From an uncultured Clostridia bacterium (GTDB lineage: Bacteria > Bacillota > Clostridia > TANB77 > CAG-508): DNA of 44,281 bases. Below, one piece after another: positions 40,253-44,281 of this stretch. Within the stretch, counting starts at the first letter, position 1. Every line of letters starts with the position of its first letter. Both the position numbers and the translations under genes were made by a program. The stretch spans positions 1-44,281 of the forward strand of contig CALXBW010000013.1 in NCBI GenBank assembly GCA_944386645.1, read 5' to 3'. Under the pieces are notes generated by a model that was not told the DNA's origin, ran no database searches, and saw nothing but the letters and a program-made list of their open reading frames with translations.

Positions 40253-43081
40253 ATGGATGAACAAAATAATAAAAATAATACAACAGAAAAAAAACAAACA
40301 AAAAGTAAAAAAAGAATGATATTAGTTGTAGCTTTTATTATTTTAGTTATAATTTTTATGTTCATAAAACTAAGAGGGGATTATTTAAATATTTTAGAAA
40401 TTGGAGAAAATTATGTAGATATATTTAATAAAAATATACAATATAGCTATAGTGTTATGTTAATCAATTTTATTATTATATTCTTATCAATATACATAAC
40501 TACTATATTTATAAAAAAAGGTTTAAAAGTATTTTTTAAAGAAGAAAATAAAGAAATGCCCAAATTGCCAAATAAATCAATATCATTAGTATTGGCTACA
40601 GTTATTTCAATATTAACTTCATCTATGATTACAGAAAAAATAATGCTTTCATTAAATGGTACACTATTTGGTATTGATGATCCTATCTTTGGAATGGATA
40701 TAGGATACTATATATTTCAAAAACCATTTATTGAACTAGGAATATATTATTTTATGATTTTATTTATAATATTGGCTATATATACAGCGATATATTATAT
40801 AGCTGTATTTAACATATATTTTGATGGGATAAATGCAGAAACATTGAAGAAAAGTATGTTTATAAAACAAGTAAGTGTATTTGTAGTACTTATATCAATA
40901 ACAATAGCAGGAATAACATTTGTAAAAACACAAGACATATTATTTCAAGGTTTCTTAGGTTCAGCATTAGATTCAGAAACGGTAATATATGGAGCTGGTT
41001 TAACAGATGCAACAATAAAACTTTGGGGATATAGAATATTAGCAGTAATTATACCTATAGCAGTAATTATAGCAGTAATTAATTTTAGAAAATTAAATAA
41101 TAAAAAAGCTATAATATCATTATGCACAATACCTGTATATTTGGTAATATTATTTGTTGTTATGACAGGATTCCAATTTATATTTGTAAGACCTAATGAA
41201 TTAGATAAAGAAAGAGCATATATAGAAGAAAATATAAAAAACACAAAAAGAGCATATAATATAGAAATAGATGAAAAATCAATAGAAAATTATGAAACAG
41301 TTACAAGGGAACAGATTGATAATAATATAGATTTAATTAATAATATTCCTATAGTAAATGAAGATGTAACGTTAAAGAATTTGAGAGAATATCAGACAAA
41401 TACTGGATATTATACATATAGAGATACAAACTTAGCAAAATATAATATTAATGGAAAAGATACAATATTATATTTAACTCCAAGAGAAATAAATGCAGAA
41501 GAGGGAAGGACGTATAACAGCAAAACATATCAGTACACTCATGGATATGGGGTAATACTATCTTCTGCAACAACTACAAATTCAAATGGAAATTTAGAAT
41601 ATATTCAAAAAGAAATAGAGCAAAGCGATGAAGTAGTAAATATAAATCAACCACGAATATATTTTGGTCTAGATACTAATAATACAATAATGACAAATTT
41701 AAAAAATAAGAAAGAATTTGATTATCCAATAGATAGTACAACAAATCAAGAAAATGTTTATGACGGAGATGCTGGATTAAAATTAAATTTTATTGATAGA
41801 TTAGTTTTAGGTGTAAGAAATGGAGATTTGAAATTAGCATTTAATACAGAAATGACAGATGATACAAAAATAATAACAAATAGAAATATAATAGAAAGAG
41901 CAAAAATGTTGATGCCATATTTAAAATATGATGAAAATCCATATATGGTAATAACAGATGATGGAAGATTAGTTTGGGTACTAGATGCATATACAATAAC
42001 CAATAATTATCCATATTCGCAGGAAACCACAATAGAGATAGATGGTGTTAGAACTAAAATAAATTATATAAGAAATTCAGTAAAAGTTTTAATAGATGCA
42101 TATGATGGAACAACTAAATTTTATATAACAGATACTACAGATCCAATAGTATTAGCTTATCAAAAGATATATCCAACATTATTTGTATCTAATGAAGATA
42201 TACCAGAAGATATAAAAGAACATATAGTATATCCAAAATTCTTATATGATATACAAGCACAGATGTTAACTAGATACCATAATGTACAAACAGAAGTATT
42301 ATATAGAAATGATGATGTTTGGGATATAGCAAGAACAAATACTTCTACTACTTTAAAAAATGTAGGAACTCAAATGGAATCATATTATACTGTAGTAAAA
42401 ACAATAGATTCATTAGAAAATCAATTAGGATTAGTTATACCATATACACCAGATGAGAAACAAAACATAATATCATATTTAGTAGGAACATATGATGGAA
42501 ATAATAAGTTATCTTTATATAAATTTAAATCAGATAGTAATGTACTAGGAATAATGCAATTAGATAATCAAATTGAAATAGATGAGACAATATCTAAAGA
42601 GCTAGATACAATAAATACAACAGGAAGTAGAATTATAAAAGAAATGTATATTATACCATTTAATAATACTATACTTTATATAGAACCAGTATATCAATTA
42701 TTATTAAATAATGAAGCACAGATACCAGTGTTAAAAAAAGTTATTGTGGCTTCTGGAAATAGAGTTGCAATAGGAGATGATTTAAATAAAGCTATTAATA
42801 ATTTATTATCTCAGGAATCATTAGAAATAGATGTTCAAAATACAGATACTCAAGAAGGGTTAATAAATGAAATAATAAAAGCAAATAATAATTTACAAGA
42901 ATCTAGTAATAATAATGACTGGGAATTAATTGGTAGAGATTTGGCAAGACTACAAGAATTAATTGAAAATCTTGAAAAATTAAAAGAGGATGAGGCAAAA
43001 AAGGAACAACCAATAGATGGTGAAACAGAAAATATAATAGATAATAATACGATCGATAATAATGTTATTGTAGAGGAATAA
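40253..43081 (+). CDS. UPF0182 family membrane protein
   Basis: A 942-aa protein of the UPF0182 family. A Lys-rich cytoplasmic start is followed by seven transmembrane helices (about 22-40, 63-86, 105-125, 165-188, 208-226, 258-275 and 287-310) with the signature D-P-I-F-G-M-D-I-G-Y-Y-I-F-Q-K-P-F between helices 3 and 4. A large extracytoplasmic domain (about 310-880) and an acidic Asn/Glu-rich tail follow. The function of the family is not established; size and conserved blocks are normal. GGAGG lies 7 bp before ATG. It may be co-transcribed with ftsY. Confidence 0.93.
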   Translation: MDEQNNKNNTTEKKQTKSKKRMILVVAFIILVIIFMFIKLRGDYLNILEIGENYVDIFNKNIQYSYSVMLINFIIIFLSIYITTIFIKKGLKVFFKEENKEMPKLPNKSISLVLATVISILTSSMITEKIMLSLNGTLFGIDDPIFGMDIGYYIFQKPFIELGIYYFMILFIILAIYTAIYYIAVFNIYFDGINAETLKKSMFIKQVSVFVVLISITIAGITFVKTQDILFQGFLGSALDSETVIYGAGLTDATIKLWGYRILAVIIPIAVIIAVINFRKLNNKKAIISLCTIPVYLVILFVVMTGFQFIFVRPNELDKERAYIEENIKNTKRAYNIEIDEKSIENYETVTREQIDNNIDLINNIPIVNEDVTLKNLREYQTNTGYYTYRDTNLAKYNINGKDTILYLTPREINAEEGRTYNSKTYQYTHGYGVILSSATTTNSNGNLEYIQKEIEQSDEVVNINQPRIYFGLDTNNTIMTNLKNKKEFDYPIDSTTNQENVYDGDAGLKLNFIDRLVLGVRNGDLKLAFNTEMTDDTKIITNRNIIERAKMLMPYLKYDENPYMVITDDGRLVWVLDAYTITNNYPYSQETTIEIDGVRTKINYIRNSVKVLIDAYDGTTKFYITDTTDPIVLAYQKIYPTLFVSNEDIPEDIKEHIVYPKFLYDIQAQMLTRYHNVQTEVLYRNDDVWDIARTNTSTTLKNVGTQMESYYTVVKTIDSLENQLGLVIPYTPDEKQNIISYLVGTYDGNNKLSLYKFKSDSNVLGIMQLDNQIEIDETISKELDTINTTGSRIIKEMYIIPFNNTILYIEPVYQLLLNNEAQIPVLKKVIVASGNRVAIGDDLNKAINNLLSQESLEIDVQNTDTQEGLINEIIKANNNLQESSNNNDWELIGRDLARLQELIENLEKLKEDEAKKEQPIDGETENIIDNNTIDNNVIVEE

Positions 43082-43089
43082 AATTTATA

Positions 43090-43122
43090 AAAAAACCAAC
43101 TATATAAATAGGTGGTTTTTTT
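43090..43122 (+). terminator. Terminator/attenuator covering the next gene's RBS
   Basis: An 11-bp stem with one mismatch (AAAAAACCAAC side from 43090, GGTGGTTTTTT side to about 43121), ending in T residues. The 3' arm includes AGGTGG, the Shine-Dalgarno of the gene starting at 43123, so one structure both ends transcription and masks translation. Confidence 0.6.
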
Positions 43123-43404
43123 ATGTTAAAGAAAAAATTATATAAAAAAGTTGATGAATTAAATGAAATATTAACAAAATCAAATATAAGTGAAATAGCA
43201 TATATATTAGGCAGTAGAAAAGAAATATTTTTTAGAAATGTATTTGCGGGAATTGCAAGGGGAATAGGAATTGGAATAGGTTTTACAATTATAACAGCAG
43301 TAATAATATATTTCCTACAAAAATTAGTGAAATTAAATATACCAATAATAGGTGAATATGTAGCTGATATTGTAGAAATAGTTCAACAAAATAAGATATA
43401 TTAA
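43123..43404 (+). CDS. DUF5665 family small membrane protein
   Basis: A 93-aa protein: a charged N-terminal half (L-N-E-I-L-T-K-S-N-I-S-E-I-A-Y-I-L-G-S-R-K-E) followed by the Gly-rich helix G-I-A-R-G-I-G-I-G-I-G-F-T-I and a second hydrophobic stretch. This layout fits DUF5665, small membrane proteins of unknown function in Clostridia. The start codon directly follows the terminator-like hairpin at 43090. Confidence 0.8.
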   Translation: MLKKKLYKKVDELNEILTKSNISEIAYILGSRKEIFFRNVFAGIARGIGIGIGFTIITAVIIYFLQKLVKLNIPIIGEYVADIVEIVQQNKIY

Positions 43405-43406
43405 AA

Positions 43407-43440
43407 AAAGAATAAATAATTTGAACATTATTTATTCTTT
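43407..43440. terminator. Bidirectional terminator
   Basis: A perfect 14-bp stem (43407-43420 with 43427-43440), preceded by A and followed by T-rich sequence, between convergent genes. It overlaps the last codons of the minus-strand gene. Confidence 0.75.
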
Positions 43441-43581
43441 ATCATTTTTATTTTCATCATCAATATCTTTTTTTAAGAAATCTTCTAAATTTTTACAATC
43501 TCCGTCTAAATCTATTTCAATATCATTTAAGTTTCCAGATAAATTTAAATCTTTATAAAAATCATCTTTTTTTGTAAGCAT
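43432..43581 (-). CDS. Small acidic protein of unknown function
   Basis: A 49-aa, very acidic protein (D-L-N-L-S-G-N-L-N-D-I-E-I-D-L-D-G-D in the middle, D-I-D-D-E-N-K-N-D-K-E at the end). ATG at 43581 is chosen because AAAGG lies about 12 bp upstream; the longer frame upstream is rich in Phe/Leu and looks like non-coding AT sequence. I recognise no family. Low complexity makes the call uncertain, although the reading frame ends exactly at a terminator. Confidence 0.45.
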   Translation of the reverse strand: MLTKKDDFYKDLNLSGNLNDIEIDLDGDCKNLEDFLKKDIDDENKNDKE

Positions 43582-43647
43582 AAAGAACACCAACCTTTCA
43601 TCAATATAAATATAACATAAATTGATAAAAAATACAATTGGTAAAAA

Positions 43648-43682
43648 GTGAAAAAACAGACTACTAAAAAATAGTAGTCTGT
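43648..43682 (-). terminator. Terminator of the 43691-43999 gene
   Basis: A perfect 11-bp stem (43656-43666 with 43672-43682), followed in the leftward direction by a run of T (complement of AAAAAA at 43651-43656). Confidence 0.85.
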
Positions 43683-43690
43683 AAAGAATG

Positions 43691-43999
43691 TCATCGTACA
43701 ATATCATATGTACGTTGACGAAGAAAACAGTACTTTATTTTTAATTTTTTATATATTAAGAGTAAAGATTGAGTTTGTCTCAATCTTGATTCCACTAAAG
43801 AGTCCATTTCTTGAGTCTTATGTTTACTCAATTGGTCTATTTTTTCTTGAATAAACATAAGCGCGTTTTCTACAGCCCAACAATTAGCCTTTTGATAATT
43901 AAACCGATTTGACTTAATTTCTAAAGTAAACGGGTTATTAATAGAACCTTTCCAAATAGAATAGCCTTTAGGGATCTTAATATTGTTTTCTTGTGTCAT
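43691..43999 (-). CDS. Protein of unknown function
   Basis: A 102-aa soluble protein beginning M-T-Q-E-N-N-I-K-I-P-K-G-Y-S-I-W-K-G-S, with helical segments 45-95 and a basic end (L-R-Q-R-T-Y-D-I-V-R). AAAGGAG lies 11 bp before ATG 43999; it has its own promoter and terminator. Several codons (CGC, AGC, CAA, CCC) are richer in G/C than the neighbours, suggesting that it may have been acquired. I recognise no family. Confidence 0.6.
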   Translation of the reverse strand: MTQENNIKIPKGYSIWKGSINNPFTLEIKSNRFNYQKANCWAVENALMFIQEKIDQLSKHKTQEMDSLVESRLRQTQSLLLIYKKLKIKYCFLRQRTYDIVR

Positions 44000-44044
44000 G
44001 AGAAATAACACTCCTTTTGTAAAAAAATTTTAAGTACAATAGTT

Positions 44045-44073
44045 ATTATACTACGAATGATATAAAAAAACAA
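44045..44073 (-). promoter_or_regulatory. Sigma-A promoter of the 43691-43999 gene
   Basis: On the minus strand TTGTTT (44073-44068), exactly 17 bp, perfect TATAAT (44050-44045), about 45 bp before the start. Confidence 0.6.
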
Positions 44074-44104
44074 TATAAATTTACATAAAAATTGAACTAA
44101 AATA

Positions 44105-44136
44105 AAAACACAGTTTAGCTATATTTACTGTGCTTT
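44105..44136 (-). terminator. Terminator after the LamG-like gene
   Basis: CACAGT (44109-44114) pairs with ACTGTG (44127-44132); flanking AAA/TTT extends the stem past one mismatch, and T residues follow in the leftward direction. Confidence 0.6.
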
Positions 44137-44143
44137 TACAAAA

Positions 44144-44281
44144 TTAATAATTATTTACTGTTGTATTATAATTATATTCTACTTCTTTTTCTGTTAAAGG
44201 TCTATTATATACTCTTGATGCATATATATCACCATAAAATGGATATTTATAATTCTCCTTATCTGTGGATGGATTTATAGT
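44144..44281 (-). CDS. 3' end of a LamG/concanavalin-like domain protein (partial)
   Basis: The last 45 codons of a minus-strand gene whose start lies beyond the window. The sequence Y-P-F-Y-G-D-I-Y-A-S-R-V-Y-N-R-P-L-T-E-K-E-V matches the closing strands of LamG-type carbohydrate or surface-binding domains (G-x-I-x-x-x-R-I-Y-N-R-A-L-T-x-x-E-I). Such domains are usually part of large secreted proteins or pilin-like proteins. The stop is TAA at 44146-44144. Confidence 0.7.
   Translation of the reverse strand, partial: TINPSTDKENYKYPFYGDIYASRVYNRPLTEKEVEYNYNTTVNNY

Overview
This window is AT-rich DNA from a spore-forming, probably anaerobic Firmicute of the class Clostridia. The evidence is the A/T-ending codon use, strong AGGAGG-type ribosome binding sites, many intrinsic terminators, sporulation genes (gpr, spoVT, cotJA-cotJB-cotJC), formate-tetrahydrofolate ligase, a class B sortase, and the gene order priA-def-fmt and asp23-amaP-nusB-xseA-xseB. 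Genus cannot be fixed from the sequence alone.

Layout. 1-650: a truncated unknown CDS, a decayed IS3-family transposase and a MITE-like repeat. 0.8-7.5 kb: accessory genes (a CmpB-like membrane protein, a sigma-factor remnant with its anti-sigma gene, a patatin-like hydrolase, a large MacB-type ABC exporter). 7.7-23.5 kb: conserved housekeeping runs, priA-def-fmt and then a long co-directional block from the Asp23 gene to holA (envelope stress, NusB, ExoVII, Fhs, MurB, YvcK, glycogen debranching, RuvC, HolA). 23.5-28.9 kb: gpr, an ABC exporter whose ATPase carries a frameshift in its P-loop, spoVT on the opposite strand, and the cotJ spore-coat operon. 28.95-38.60 kb: a 9.66-kb integrated element. 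38.6-44.3 kb: the second half of cotJC, tRNA-Thr, ftsY, a UPF0182 protein and small minus-strand genes.

Main discovery. cotJC (manganese-catalase-like spore coat protein) is cut in two. Codons 1-65 lie at 28759-28953 and end in a short junk tail; codons 63-201 lie at 38604-39023. The halves share a 10-bp direct repeat (ACAGAAGAAT). Joining them at this repeat restores one uninterrupted 201-codon reading frame across the ExxH metal-ligand motif. The element between them encodes a large serine recombinase with the same layout as SprA of phage SPbeta. Joining the element's own ends gives an attP-like site with perfect 11-bp inverted arms around an 8-bp core. This has the structure of skin/SPbeta-type developmental gene rearrangement: an element interrupting a mother-cell sporulation gene, removable by precise excision. 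I infer that excision happens in the mother cell; the sequence shows only that precise excision would rebuild the gene.

The element has no recognisable phage structural genes. Its cargo is an aldo/keto reductase, a MerR regulator next to a row of eroded redox genes, a sortase-anchored surface protein with its own class B sortase, a 43-aa protein directly upstream of the recombinase (candidate directionality factor), and a TetR-monooxygenase-DUF362 cluster controlled by three near-identical palindromic operators.
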